A stretch of DNA of 64,000 bases from Nepenthes gracilis (taxonomy: Eukaryota > Streptophyta > Magnoliopsida > Caryophyllales > Nepenthaceae): positions 13,531,319 through 13,595,318 of the forward strand of contig BSYO01000006.1 of assembly GCA_033239525.1 (NCBI GenBank). The letters run 5' to 3'. This document shows positions 34,353 to 45,890 of this stretch, in pieces. Each line of letters begins with the position of its first letter. Position 1 is the stretch's first letter. The notes beneath the pieces were generated by a model, which was not told the DNA's origin, made no database searches, and saw only the letters and a list, made by a program, of their open reading frames with translations. A program made the position numbers and the translations under genes.

Positions 34353-37300
34353 ATGAATAACATTGCCTGTTGGAATGTGAGGGGACTTAATGGGAGTGTC
34401 AAAGCCCACGAAGTCAACAACCTCATTTCTCCGATAGGTGTCAGATTGTTGGCTTGGTGGAAACCAAAGTCAGGAGAAAAACTTTGACAATTTCCACTAG
34501 AATCGACTCTAACTGGTCTGGGGTTATGAATTACTCTTCGAGTTCGGTGGGCGGATTTGGGTTGGCTGGGACCCCAATCTGGTTTCTGCACTATTATTTC
34601 GGAGGAACAGCTCATTCATCTGAGGTCCCCTCCGCTTCGAGGATAATATTCCCCGCATTTTGTCCTTTATATATGGAGCTAATTCAATTCTCCCGTAGGC
34701 TCCTATGGGATAGCCTTCGTGCGGTGTCAAATCATCCGTGCGATCTCCTTGGGCTGCTCGGGATTTCAATGCTATTTGTTCCCTTCCGAGGCCTTGGGTG
34801 GAACTGCATAACAATGTACTGACCGACTTTGATAGCTGCCTTAGAAATCACGATCTTAACGATGTATGCCATGAAGGCATGCACTATATCTAGAATGACG
34901 GTCGTGACTCTTCCCTTCGCATCTATAGAAAGCTTGACCGTGTGTCGCCAATGGGTTTTGGTTTGACAAATTTCGAGAGCTAAAGCCCACTTCCCCCCAG
35001 CCTCTCGACCATTCGCCTTGTATTCTCATTCGCCGGCGATCCTCCCCGTAAACATGGGTTTTTCCTAACAATAACTTTCTTTACCAAATCTCCAAAATTT
35101 TTGCCTTTGGTTACTGATACTGGACGGATGACATCAATGGCTCGCCAATGTTTAGACTTGTGTCCAGACTTAAGAATGTGAAAAAATCGCTAAAAATGGT
35201 AATGTCCGTGGAGGGTGATGTTCAAGGAGGTCACCCGCTAGGGAAAGGCTTGATGCTATCCAAAATCATATTCCTCTAATCTTGGGAGTCTTCTTGAGGG
35301 AGCGTAGCTGTAAGGATGCTTATCATGCCATTGCTAAGGAAGCCACCCTTATGAAGCAAAAAAGCCAAGATAAGGTTGCTCAAAGAGGGGGATCAGCAAT
35401 AAATTCTTTTTTAAGACTGAATGGTAACAAATAATAAGAACTGATCATTTCCTCCTCGTCAAGACGGGAATCCTACCATTGTGCTCTTAATGTCCGCACC
35501 TGATTGTGGACCACTTTAGTAGGGCTCTTGGGACTGGTCGCACGACGGATCGGGCAATGAGGAACGACCGCGTCCTTATATCCTTCATACTGTGCCTGAA
35601 TCACTTATGGACACCCTTGTGAGCCCGGTTAGCGGCGATGAGATTCGCAATGGGATCTCTATAGGTGACTATCGGGCCCCGGGGCCTGATGGATTCAGTT
35701 CCCATTTCTTCAAGGAGGCGTGATATCATCGTTCATCCGCTTGTGAAGCCGCTTGTGATTTTTTCAATCATGGAAAGCTTCAAACAAATGAACTCGACGA
35801 TTATCACTTTATCCCCAAAATGCAGCTCTCTACCGGTTTTGACAATGGCCCCATTTCATGCTGTAATGTCATATACAAAGTCATCTCAAGATTATTGCAA
35901 ATCGCTTAAAGATGACTTTACCTTATCCGGGTCGAGCAAGTGCCAAACGCCTTTGTCATGGGGCGCCAAATCGCTGACAACATTCTCCGCCAAGAGCTTC
36001 TCCACAAGTATCATCTTGGTCATGACCCTCCACGCTTGCATTTATGAAAGCTGACCTCATGGAAGCCTACGACACTGCTCAATGGGACTTCATTATCAAT
36101 GTCCTGACCATCATGAAATTCCCGCCCAAAATGATAAATCGATTAAGGAGGTATTACCACCCCTCGTACTGTAATATTAATGGTGAAGCGGTTGGTTTTT
36201 TTCAAAGGGGGAAGGGTTTCACAAGGGATCCCATTTCTCCTTACCTCCTTTGTTTTGGCGATGGAGGTGTTAAATGGGATCATTGAATCCAAAGCACGAA
36301 GGAACAAAAATTTCTACATTTCATTAATTGTGGTCGATCATACATCACCATGCTTGCCTCGCCGATGACCTCTCCCTCTTCTCTCATGCCGATGTATGTT
36401 TCTATCCTGATCTCAAGGAATGCCTTGAGGAATTCTATTGGTCTCTCGTGCCCGCTGCCAACACAAATAAGAGTGAGGTCTTCTTGCTCTAAAGACTCAT
36501 CCCTTACTCGCATTATTGCCGATGTCTTGGGGTTCAAAGTTGGATCTCTCCTCATCCGATACCTGGGTTTTTCCGGTTCAATAACTTTCTTACCAAATCT
36601 CCAAAATTTTGCCTTTGGTTACTGATGCTTGATCGATGACATCAATGGCTCGCCAATGTTTAGACTTGTGTCCGGACTTAAGAATGTGAAAAAATCGCTA
36701 AAAATGGTTAATGTCGGAGGGTGATGTTCACAAGGAGGTCACCCGCGCTGAGAAAGGCTTGATGCTATCCAAAATCATATTCCCTCTAATCTTGGGGAGT
36801 CTTCTTGAGGAGCGTCATTGTAAGGATGCTTATCATGCCGCCATTGCAAGGAAGCCGACCTTATGAAGCAAAAAGCCAAGATAAGGTTGCTCAAAGAGGG
36901 GGATCAAGAATAAATTCTTTTTTAAGATCAGAATGGTAACAACAATAAGAACCGGATCATTTCTCCTTGGTCAAGACGGAATCCTACCATTGGTGCTCTT
37001 AATGTCCGTAATTGATGGACTACTTTAGTAGGGCTCTCGGGACCGGGTCGCACTTACGGATCGGGTCGATGAGGAACGCATCAGGCTCTTATATCCTTCA
37101 TATCATGGCTGAATCACTTATGGACACCCTTGTGAGCCCCTAAGTGGCGATGAGATTCGCAATGGGATCTTCTATAGGTGACTATCGGGCCTCGGCCCCA
37201 CGGATTCGGTTCCCATTTCTTCGGCAGGAGGCGTGGGATATCATTGGTTCATCTGCTTGTGAAGCCGTTTGTGATTTTTTTCAATCATGGAAAGCTTCTC

Positions 37301-39372
37301 AAACAAATGAACTTGACGATGTCACTTTATCCCCCAAACAGCCTCCTCGGCTGGATTTGGGATTAAGTCCCATTTCATGTCAGATGTCATATACAAAGTC
37401 ATCTAAGATTATTGCAAATCGTTTAAAGATGACTTTACCTTATCTCGTCGATAAGTGCCAAACGGCCTTTGTCATGGGCGCCAAATCGCTGACAACATTC
37501 TCCTGCCCAAGAGCTTCTCCACAAGTATCATCTTGGTCATGACCCTCCACGTTGTACTATGAAAGTTGACCTCATGGGAAGCCTACATTTCTGCTCAATG
37601 GGACTTCATTATCAATGTCCCGACCATCATGAAATTCCTGCCCAAAATGATAAACTGGATTAAGGAGTGTATTACCACCCCCTCGTACTCACATTAATAT
37701 TAATGGTGAAGCGGTTGGTTTTTTCAAAGGGAAGGGTCTTGGCAAGGGGATCCCATTTCTCCTTACCTCTTTGTTTTGGCGATGGAGGTGTTAAATGGGA
37801 TCATTGAATCCAGCACGAAGGAACAAAAAATTTCACATTTCATTGGAATTGTGGTCAGACTCATCTTTGTCATGCTTGCCTTCGCCGATGACCTTCTCCC
37901 TCTTCTCTCATGCTGATGTATGCTCTATCCGATCCTCAAGGAATGCCTTGAGAATTCTATTGGCTCGGGCCCCGCGGCTAACACAAATAAGAGTGAGGTC
38001 TTCCTTTGCTCTAAAGACTCATCCCTTACTCGGAATATTGCGGCTGTCTTGGGGTTCAAAGTTGATCTCTCCCCATCCGATACCTCGGTGTTCCTCTTAT
38101 TTCTACCCAAGGTCCATTCGGGATTGTAAGGCTCACCGAGAAGATTACTTGCCAATCAAATCATGGAAAAAACATTGGTTGTCTTTTGGGGGCCGCCTTC
38201 AGCTTGGTGGCCTCGATCCTCTCTTCTATCCATATCTATTGGGCATCAATTTTTATTCTTCCTAAATCTATTCTTAACCAGACACGCATTTTGAGGCGCT
38301 TCCTATGGAATGGCTCTACGGGACGGGAAAGCAAATGCAAAAAGTGGCCTGGTCCGATATTTGTTACCCCAAGAGTGAAGGTGGGTTGGGGCTTAAAATC
38401 TGCAGCCCAAAATAAAGCCCTCATATGTAAGTCAAGTTTTGGCGAATACTATCTAAAGACCCCGACTCGCTTGGTCTTCTTGGATCCACAAGACTAGAAT
38501 CAAGGACCGGTGCATTTGGACCTCAAAGTCCCCCGATTCTCGCCCCTTGAGCTGGAAGAAGATCACAAACTCCGCCCTTTCATGTGCTCGCATGTCACAA
38601 GATTATTGGTGATGGTATTGACTTTATCTCGCATGACAACCGGCACCTCGTGGCCCGCTCAAGAGGGTTTGCACGATCGCATCCGTATGGTTACTTGGTT
38701 TATCTCGGGACGACAAGGTCGCCGCTTAATCGGGGATAATCGTTGGGCCTGGCCTAATCCTTTTGATCAGGAAGTTTCTATCCTCGCCACAAACATGCCC
38801 CATTATTCGCCCAACGATAAGATTAAAGACTCTTTGAGATGGGTTGGTAGCTCTAACGGTGTCTTTTCGTCCAAGTCTGCGTACCTCCTTTTTCACTCAC
38901 CAAAGCCGAAACTGAGCTGGACTAGCCTTGTCTGGGGTTCTTTCCATATTCCTACCCACGCCTTCACCCTCTGGCTGGCTATTAAACGCCGGCTTAATAC
39001 CTCCGATCGTATTCACGGTATTCCAAACCTCTCCCTCACTTGTTCTCTCTCAGACGCCGAAAACCATGACCATCTTTTTTTCTCTTGCCCATTCTCATCC
39101 TCCGTGTGGACATCTATCCAACGGACTGCAGGAATACACTTGGCCTTACCTAGGTGGTCCCATAATGATAATCACGCATACATGTGGAAAGGTAAGAACC
39201 TCATCGCCCTCTCTAAGCGCCTCTCTCGCGGCCACACGTTTATTATATTTGGAGAACGAAACTCTCGTATTTTGAGAGTTCATCCCATCGTGATGCTTCC
39301 CTGAATCTGCGCCTGATTTCATCTATTGTTCGCGACAAACCGAAGGCCTCCTGCTGGTGTTGGACGCTTTAG
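34353..39372 (+). pseudogene. LINE ORF2 with duplicated EEP-to-RT segment
   Basis: ATG 34353 opens MNNIACWNVRGLNGSVKAHE, the EEP N-terminus, 12 bases after the ORF1 tail. EEP continues to about 35060. RT is present twice because of a tandem duplication (35056-38085). Copy 1 reads LADD at the catalytic box (about 36350-36370); copy 2 keeps FADD (about 37878-37890) but is frameshifted just after. Linker WLSFGG and a YGMALRDGKANAKS-like block near 38170-38330. zf-RVT: TSLVWGSFHIPTHAFTLWLA, CSLSDAENHDHLFFSC (38640-39110). It ends at TAG 39370-39372. Confidence 0.85.
35056..38085 (+). repeat. Direct tandem duplication inside ORF2, about 1.51-kb unit
   Basis: 35056-36563 and 36564-38085 carry the same EEP-end-to-RT segment. 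The anchors AATGGCTCGCCAATGTTTAG recur at about 35140 and 36640. The junction at 36564 joins RT sequence reading IRYLG to EEP sequence beginning GGGTTTTTCC. The copies differ by several percent, including many single-base indels. Confidence 0.85.
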
Positions 39373-39705
39373 CCGATCGTTTGTCATGCGATGGAAATTA
39401 TAAAAAAAAAAGGGCTGGGGGTGGTCCTTTTTGATATTTCTGAGGATGCTGTTCCCTTTTGCACCTGCTGACCTGCTTGTTGGGGGCCTTCTGATGGTAC
39501 TCTGCTGGAGTTGGCTCCCCGCTACCCCATCTGATGTTGGTGATCTGTGTGGTTGTTGCCTCCCGGCTGAGTTTGTCTTCGTCCCCGCTAGGGAGCTTGG
39601 TTGTATTTCCCTCTCCCCAAAAAAAAAAAAAAAGAAAAAGAAAAAAAATGAAATGAGAAAAAAAAAACGAAGGATATAAAAAAAATATATATATATATAT
39701 ATTTT
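39373..39705 (+). other. Post-ORF2 A-rich block and (TA)n
   Basis: GGAAATTAT plus a 10-nt A-run ends at 39411. About 200 bp later comes a long A-rich tract (39618-39670), then alternating TA at 39680-39703. The order and spacing match 2451-2879 on the minus strand. Confidence 0.65.
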
Positions 39706-41840
39706 GAATCCGGTTCTTGGTTTTTACTCTTTTGGCCTTTAATGCTGCCGTTTTGCCCGAGCTTCTCTAGCTTCTTTGGTACTTACTCCCTTGGATTGTT
39801 GCTGATTCCTTCTTAGTGGAGTTTTGGTGTTTGGGAATGATTAACTCTGCATGGGTGTGGATTGGGGTCTCTGTTGTTGGCACTCCATTGCACCCGTTGG
39901 GCCTTTGTTGTTGTGGGTATTGTACTGTGGTTGTATCCAGGATTGTGGGCCTTTCTCCAACGGATTGGGGCTGCTTTTCTTTTTGGTTAGCTGGGCATTC
40001 CTGGTTACATCTGTGGTTGATGTACATGTTAGTTGATATGCTTTTGGGGCCCTTGAGTCGGATTGGGTTGGAGGTTGATGTTTCGGGATTGAGCTTGCCT
40101 TGATGTGAAGTCCTTGGCTTTTACTTTTGTGAGGTGTGTGTGAAGAGCGTAGCTGTTTACCGGGTTTTTCTTGTGATGGTTTGTGTGTGGAAATCAAAGT
40201 CCTGGTTTTGTGAAGTACGCATTTTCCATGTGTGTGTAGCTGTACTCAAGAATCTTGATGCTGTTGTAAATTGCGTGATGATTGTCCCCTGTGTGATGCG
40301 TTTGATATGCTGGTTTGGATGCCTTGGTGGATCAAGGTGTTATTGCAATATCACTGTTAATTCTATCAAGTCGGAAATGGAGATGCGGCCTTCGCCTTTG
40401 CATCCCCGCTGTCTTGTGGCGGGGTGTTTCGATGCTTCATGAGTTTGCCTTATAGTTAATGGATGAGCCCTCGGTTATTTTTGATATGCTGCATCATTTT
40501 GCTGAAGCCGGGATTAACCAATTGGTTCGAGGTTTGGGGGAAGATGTCTGCGGACTTTGAAAGGGCTCTATTAGCTACCTCGGTTCCCGCTGCAGTTGTC
40601 TTTGTAGTCATGCTGTGAATCTTGGCGTCTACTGCCTTTGGGGTTTGTCTGTTGCATGGATGTAGTTGCATTGAGCTACTTTTGATGCTCGCTGTCTGCA
40701 ACTCTCTGCCCTGCAATCGCGCGCTCTTTATTATCTTTGGTGAAAATACCCTTTTGTAGTCGGGCTAAGCCGCGAAACTAATCGGGATCAAGCCGTGTTG
40801 TTAGTCTGCTTTGGTGATCATGAAGCCGATGGCATGGATGGATTTGTTACTCCGCTTGACAGATCCGTGAATGTAGCCGCTGTTTCTGGGCTTTGGATGA
40901 GGTGGGTCATGGTGTTGAACTATTGGGCCACGATGCTACTATGTAATTTAGGCTTCAAATGGGTTCGATGTATGCTCATCAAGAGTGCATTTTAAGGTTG
41001 AACTTTGGCCGGGTTTTATGGATGATGCCTCTTTTGATGTCTGGTCCATGAATGCATTTAGTAGATGTTGATGATTAAATTCGTGTAGGCATGGTGGGAG
41101 CCCGCGTAGGTGTGGTTAATATCCCTTTTGACCATTTTGGCTCAAGATGCTCAATCCAGCCTGATCTTTGATCCCGTGCAGTGTGAGTCCCATTTCTTGG
41201 CTGTTGCCTTAAAGTTATGATGAAGTTGTCATGTTAGATGTCAATGTGGTTCGAGCCGATAACCAAGATGCTGCATTTTGATTTATCTTTGGATGTGAAA
41301 ATTAGTTGCCGTTGATTCTTTACTTGCCGATGTAGCCATGGTTGTTGCCGCATTCGGATATCTTTGAAATGCCGGATTGGAATCTATCTTTGACGTGGTT
41401 GAGCTTTCCGCTTTTGCGCTCTCTCTTCTCGGTTTGGCTGAATGGATCATTCGGTTTCATTCTCGCTGGTGAACCGGTTGGCAATGGATCAAATCTTGGA
41501 AGATGTAATCCGTGGTTCTGCTCCTATCGGGTCCCGTTTGCATTCTTCTCGAGGATTCTACAACGAGGCTTTGCGGACGTGGATCTGAAGCATCTGGCTG
41601 CGGGTGGCTTCGGTCCCTTAGGGCTGTTTCCGAGTTTGAATGTGATGTTCTATTTTTATTTTACGCTGATTATGTAGAACGTTAACCTCTTAGAGGTCAG
41701 TTGTACCTTTTGAATGTACTCGTAGCTCGGGTTTGCCCAATAGCTCATGTTTCATCCCCAAGTCAAGACACTTGGCGATTAAACATTAAATTTGTAATTT
41801 TTCTTCCATAAATCCAAAATACTTGCTTACCAAAAAAAAA
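39706..41840 (+). other. T/G-rich 3' UTR, hairpin and tail
   Basis: About 2.0 kb of non-coding T/G-rich sequence, then GCTCGGG and GCCC box remnants (about 41725-41740). The hairpin CCCCAAGTC..GACACTTGGCG lies at about 41757-41780, followed by TAAATCCAAAATACTTGCTTACC and a 9-nt A-run ending at 41840. Short frames of 60-118 codons on both strands are unsupported. Confidence 0.65.
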
Positions 41841-41851
41841 GTGGGCAACTT

Positions 41852-42072
41852 TGTTTTGATTGAATCTATGACTGTGTTCATTTTCTATTTTCTGTTAGAT
41901 CGCTCCTCTTAGAGGTTTTTTTTTTGAGATATTCTCTGATGTACTAGTTGCTCGGGGTATGCCCCAGCGTCTTATGTTCTAACTCCAAGTCAAAATTTGG
42001 AGTTATAACATAGTTTTTTGTAAATTTTTTCTCCCTATAATCCAAAATACACACTTACTTACAAAAAAAAAA
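41852..42072 (+). other. 3' end of the ORF1-only LINE
   Basis: After the nested LINE the T/G-rich sequence continues to GCTCGGGGTATGCCCC (about 41950). The stem TATGTTCTAACTCCAAGT (41973-41990) faces TTTGGAGTTATAACATA, then CTCCCTATAATCC, CACTTACTTAC and A-run 42063-42072. CTCC/GGAG with AA/TT on the outside is a co-varied stem relative to the TTTATCTCC form. Confidence 0.8.
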
Positions 42073-42083
42073 GGCTTCGAGAC

Positions 42084-42235
42084 AGGTCTGGCATAGTGTT
42101 TTGACTGGTAGATAGGCATGCCGATGAGATGGGCCTATATATAGCAAGATTGAGAAAGGTCCGACATAGTGGTTCGACTGGTTGCTAGCCATGTCGATGT
42201 GATGGGCCTATATACAAGTTTGTCTAGGAGGACGT
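42084..42235 (+). repeat. Tandem duplication of about 75 bp in a LINE 3' region
   Basis: Two adjacent copies of a unit share CATAGTG, GACTGGT and GATGGGCCTATATA. The first ends near 42160, the second near 42232. They lie in the right half of the outer element, just downstream of its interrupted site. Confidence 0.7.
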
Positions 42236-42481
42236 GCTATTTTGGTTTTGTTGAGGACTTTGTCTTCGGCTAGGGAGGAGTATAGCTGTTCTGGAGATCT
42301 GGTTCATGTATGCTTTTTCTTATCTTCATGATTCCTGTTTGGTGTGCTCGGGGTATGCCTTGGCAGCTTTATTCTATCTCTGAGTCGGCAAAACACTTGG
42401 GGGTAGAATAGAGTTTTATACATTTTTTAAATTTATGCAATTGTTAAGCAGTCTTCCCTTGGGGTTGCGGAAACTGTTTCT

Positions 42482-43380
42482 GTGCTGGCTGATGTCCTGG
42501 CAAATGTAGGCCCAAATGGTGTGCAAAAGGAAACTGTCAGCTCTACTCACAGCTCTCATGCAGCCCCAGATGCACTGCAGGGAATGGATCAATATAGTGC
42601 TCAATTAGTCTTGGGTAATCCTATTTGCGATACGGATCAGATCGATGGGTTTCAAGATTCGCGTCCCTCGTTTGTGGAATGCTTAGCCAATGGTGTTGAT
42701 CTTGATCTAACACCCAGCTCAATCATGCGGCTCTCCAGCAAGTATTCCCTGGATGATTCAATCCATGTTGAGCCTGCCTCAGTGAGCCCGAGGGGTTCAC
42801 TGGATGGTGATCTGCAGGGCGGGGCTCAGGAAGCCCTTCAAGTGGGTCTAAACCCTCTAGCGTTGGATGACCTCGTGTCTCTGGATAGTTGTCCCACGAA
42901 CTGGTCTTCTATGTATGAGGAAGCTGTGGTAGTTGAGGCTGACCCAATGTTTCATGCCCTCCAGTTGTTACTGGAGACAGAAGACTCTTGACAACTTTCT
43001 GCCATCTTCTCTCCTGAACATAACGACCTTGTGCTCGGTTTCCTGAATAGCTGCTGGTGCGCTGTAAGCGAAGGGACAAAAAATGAGTTCAAATCATCCT
43101 TTTCTTTGGCTGAGGAGGATCAGGACTTTTTCACAGGTGCTTAATTGGTAGCCCACAGACTTTTACTAGTTGCCAAAGTTTCTGAAACCCACGTTGCTTC
43201 CTTATTGCCCGACAAGGAGAAGGTAGTATTTGCGTTCTTGACTACTCTGTTGAAAGCGAAAATAGTTTTCCCAACATTTCAATATAGCAATTTGGCTGAA
43301 TTAATGGCCGGTCTCCATGGTGATGCCTCTAAGATCTCTCTGCCACAGTCTGATCGAAGAGTTAAAAAAGTGGACAACTT
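42482..43380 (+). pseudogene. ORF1 C-terminal half with unrecognised domain
   Basis: A 169-codon open frame (42482-42991) is acidic and serine-rich and contains LTPSSIMRLSSKYSLDDS and VVVEADPMFHALQLLLETED. After a stop the same protein continues in shifted frames as LVLGFLNSCWCAVSEGTK, then HRLLLVAKVSETHVASLL, FAFLTTLLKAK, and FQYSNLAELMAGLHGDAS (43145-43345). The tract from EADPMF to LHGDAS aligns with 13137-13535 and with the minus-strand ORF at 55724-56668. I do not recognise the family. Confidence 0.75.
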
Positions 43381-44339
43381 TCAAGTTTTGTCCATGCATG
43401 ATGGTACCTGGCAGCATGCCAAGTCCCAGAGACTAAAAAGTCAAATGCAAGAACCAACGATCTCCTCAAACATGAGAGCCTGTTGGTTTTGGGTTTGGGG
43501 TTGGGTTGGTATGGGAACAGAGAATTTGCTGCTGTTTCTTGGTTTTTGGTCTTTACCCCGAGTGTATTCTCTATGCTATGGGGTCCGTTTGGAGCTGCTA
43601 TTGAAGTTTTAGTGTAGTTGTTTTGATGCTGAATGCGGTTGTTGCTGGCTTATTGTTGGCGCTGCATTATTGCTGCTTTTGATATGTTTTTTTGGACAAA
43701 GTGGTGTTGTTGTCCCTAACACGAGTGTCACGATCTTGTATCGCTTCTCTCCTTTGAAGAGCGAGACTTCCTCGTCCGCAACCTAGAGAGAGAATCTCTC
43801 TCTTCTCTCTTCGATTTCAAATTCAAAATCTGAACACCGGCTTCGGTTGTTCCTGGCCGGTCTTAATGCTGGCTTTGGCTAGAGGGTTGTTATTCCTTCC
43901 TGACGCCCGGACTATTGGGGGCTCCCCCGTTCCAACCTCAGACCTCGATTGCCCGGGTCTTCCTATTCCTTCTCTCCCTATTTAGCCAGCGAAGAAGCAG
44001 AGTGTCGAGAGAGACTTTCCATCGTTGCTCGATAACTCTCTGGCCTCCCCTAATGGCCCTGACGCCGGCTTCTTAACGAAGGTAAAGGCCTTGGATGCCG
44101 GCAATTGTATCCTTCCGGCGTAGGCTAACTCTTCCCGCCCCCCTTCAGATGGTTCTGCTGCTCTTTGTTGTGGCTCGCTGCGATCGGGTAATGAGGAAGT
44201 GCGCTTCTCTGTGTCGCCTGCAAAGAATTATGCGGTCAAGGTATCTTCTAAAACCGTCCTTGCTAATGGCTCGCCATAAAGCCTGAATCTGTTCATATTA
44301 CCACAAATTCCTGGGCACAAGTTGCCTTGGACAAGGGTT

Positions 44340-45890
44340 TTCGTTCATTTGCCTCCCTTAAATTTTTTCCTCCTCGTTAAGTCCTGGCATTGATAGCCTC
44401 TCCGCACCTCCTCTTGAGGTTGTGCAAAGTGCGCTCAATATTGGGGATCCACTTTGCGGGCTTTTTTCCAAAAAACCTCCCACTTTTCGGGCATTAATGC
44501 CATCGCTAGGAGAATTCGGCAAGATATGGGATGCGCCACGTTCTGTAAATGGAAAAGGAATTTACTTCTTTCAATTTGACTCAATCTCAATTGGAGAATT
44601 GTTTGGCTAGAGGCCCCTGGGCCTTCAAGAAGATCCCTATATTCCTCAAGAGATGGTCTCCGGGTTTGAACCTGGACCAAGAAGCTCTCATGTCATTTCC
44701 TATGTGGATTTCGATGACTAATGTTCCAATTGAATATTGGACGCCATTGGGATTAAGCTGGATAGCTAGTAGGATTGATAAACCAATCCTGTGTGATCCC
44801 CATACTGCCATGATGGATCGGGTGCATGTGGCCAGACTATGTGTTGAGATGAAAAAGGGTGACCCTCGACCTGCTAAGGTTAGGCTTTTGTCGGGTGTTA
44901 CTACATCTTCCAGGGTGGTGGAGGTTGATATTGCTTATCACTCAAAGTCGGCTTTTAACAGTTTTGCCTTTCCGAGTAGATTAAAGGGGCTAATAGTTCT
45001 GCCTAAGGCCCCGGTTCTTGTTGTTGATGGGTGTGGGTGTTCATCCATCAAACCCCACCCTGTTCAGGATTTGTCTGATGAGATTGCATTTCCTGATGCG
45101 GGGTTCTCTGTTAGAGAGGATGAATCCTCTTCTGATAGTGGTAAGGATGCATTGGTTCAGCAGACTTGTAGTCCTATCATTGATGAATGCTTAGCAAGTG
45201 GGCTGGTACCTTCAATGCCTTCCCATTTAGCTGATTCTATTCCAATTCAGGCGGTAATGCTGCGTGCTCCTTGTTGGCCATTCCCATTTCTCTTACGAGG
45301 CTCTTGATGGAACTTTTCATTCCCCGGGACGGTCCATCTCGGGATCTAGATCGATTGATGGGTGGGTCTCAGTAGGCTCATCCTTTTTGGGAATTGTCGT
45401 TTGGATTCTCGGAGTGCGGAGTGTGTGGGCGATAGTTCAGCTGGGGTAGACTGGAGCAGACTCGCACTTTTCGCTGATGAAGGTGTTCCCCCGGGTCTTT
45501 CATGAAGGGCTCTTACCGTGGAGGCTTGCGATGATGCGCCTTGAAACGCCTCGTCGGTCCAACCGATCACCCTTCGTTGGTTGTGGGCCGCCTCGTGTGT
45601 GAACGAACTTGTTCTTTGGATCCCTTCCTAGGCTGCGTGCAATCTGGGGATGTGAAGAATCCAAAGCTTATACATGCTGTCGGTGTCACTGATCAGAGCT
45701 GTGAGGTGGCTTCAGCAGTGAATTGTGACCCCCTCTCTGATGCTGACATTCACCCAATGGTGGATGCTGATGTTTTGGTGTTGCCCTCTAATTCCCCGCT
45801 TGTTCATTTTGCACCCGGTCCGTCCGCCGAGATTGATCCCGATATTACTCCTGTTTTATCTCTCGGATTGCTAGGAAATATTGCTTGAAT
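44340..45890 (+). pseudogene. ORF1 with DUF4283 and long linker
   Basis: The best part is a 252-codon frame (44549-45307): ENCLARGPWAFKKIPIFLKR, SFPMWISMTNVPIEYWTPLG, SRIDKPILCDPHTAMMDRV, HVARLCVEMKKGDPRPAKVR, then VVEVDIAYHSK. An acidic linker (REDESSSDSGKDA) follows. Upstream, the first half of the core is in other frames (SFASLKFFPP near 44345; MGCATF-type frames). Downstream, 45541-45888 reads PSAEIDPDITPVLSLGLLG, a linker block also seen at 61330-61380. Confidence 0.82.

Larger units (their letters stand above)
32153..41840 (+). mobile_element. Autonomous-type LINE, 9.69 kb, with internal ORF2 duplication
   Basis: The TSD GTGGGCAACTT (11 bp) lies at 32142-32152 and 41841-41851. Order: 5' UTR, ORF1 (32249-34340), ORF2 (34353-39372), A-rich block and (TA)n, T/G-rich 3' UTR, hairpin and tail. 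Without the 1.5-kb duplication it would be about 8.2 kb, near the 8.44 kb of 145-8585. It sits inside the ORF1-only LINE at 25256-42072. A 15-bp direct repeat, AACTTAGGGTGCATG, at 32121-32135 and 32148-32162 overlaps the left border. Confidence 0.82.
25256..42072 (+). mobile_element. ORF1-only LINE (about 3.45 kb net) carrying three nested insertions
   Basis: A perfect 16-bp TSD, GGCTTCGAGACAGGTC, lies at 25240-25255 and 42073-42088. Subtracting the insertions at 28303-31931, 31972-32012 and 32153-41851 leaves about 3.45 kb, close to the other ORF1-only copies (3.61 and 3.63 kb). It holds a decayed ORF1 (25307-26640), a T/G-rich 3' region (26640-28287, 31932-32141, 41852-41970) and the hairpin and tail (41973-42072). 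No RT or endonuclease belongs to it. Confidence 0.85.
23331..42440 (+). mobile_element. Outer ORF1-type LINE, split by the element at 25256-42072
   Basis: The two halves are 23331-25239 and 42089-42440, rejoined by the 16-bp TSD GGCTTCGAGACAGGTC of the inserted element. The left half has ORF1 (DUF4283) followed by T/G-rich sequence. The right half has a 3' hairpin, ATTCTATCTCTGAGT (about 42371-42384) facing ACTTGGGGGTAGAAT (about 42394-42408). The poly(A) is lost or mutated near 42430. The true 5' end is uncertain; 23331-23900 shows only weak ORF1 leader sequence. Confidence 0.6.

Noticed and set aside
32153..41840. An LTR retrotransposon, because of the direct repeats at 35-38 kb
   Set aside because: The repeats are an internal ORF2 duplication. 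There is no integrase, protease, primer-binding site or polypurine tract, and the element ends in poly(A).
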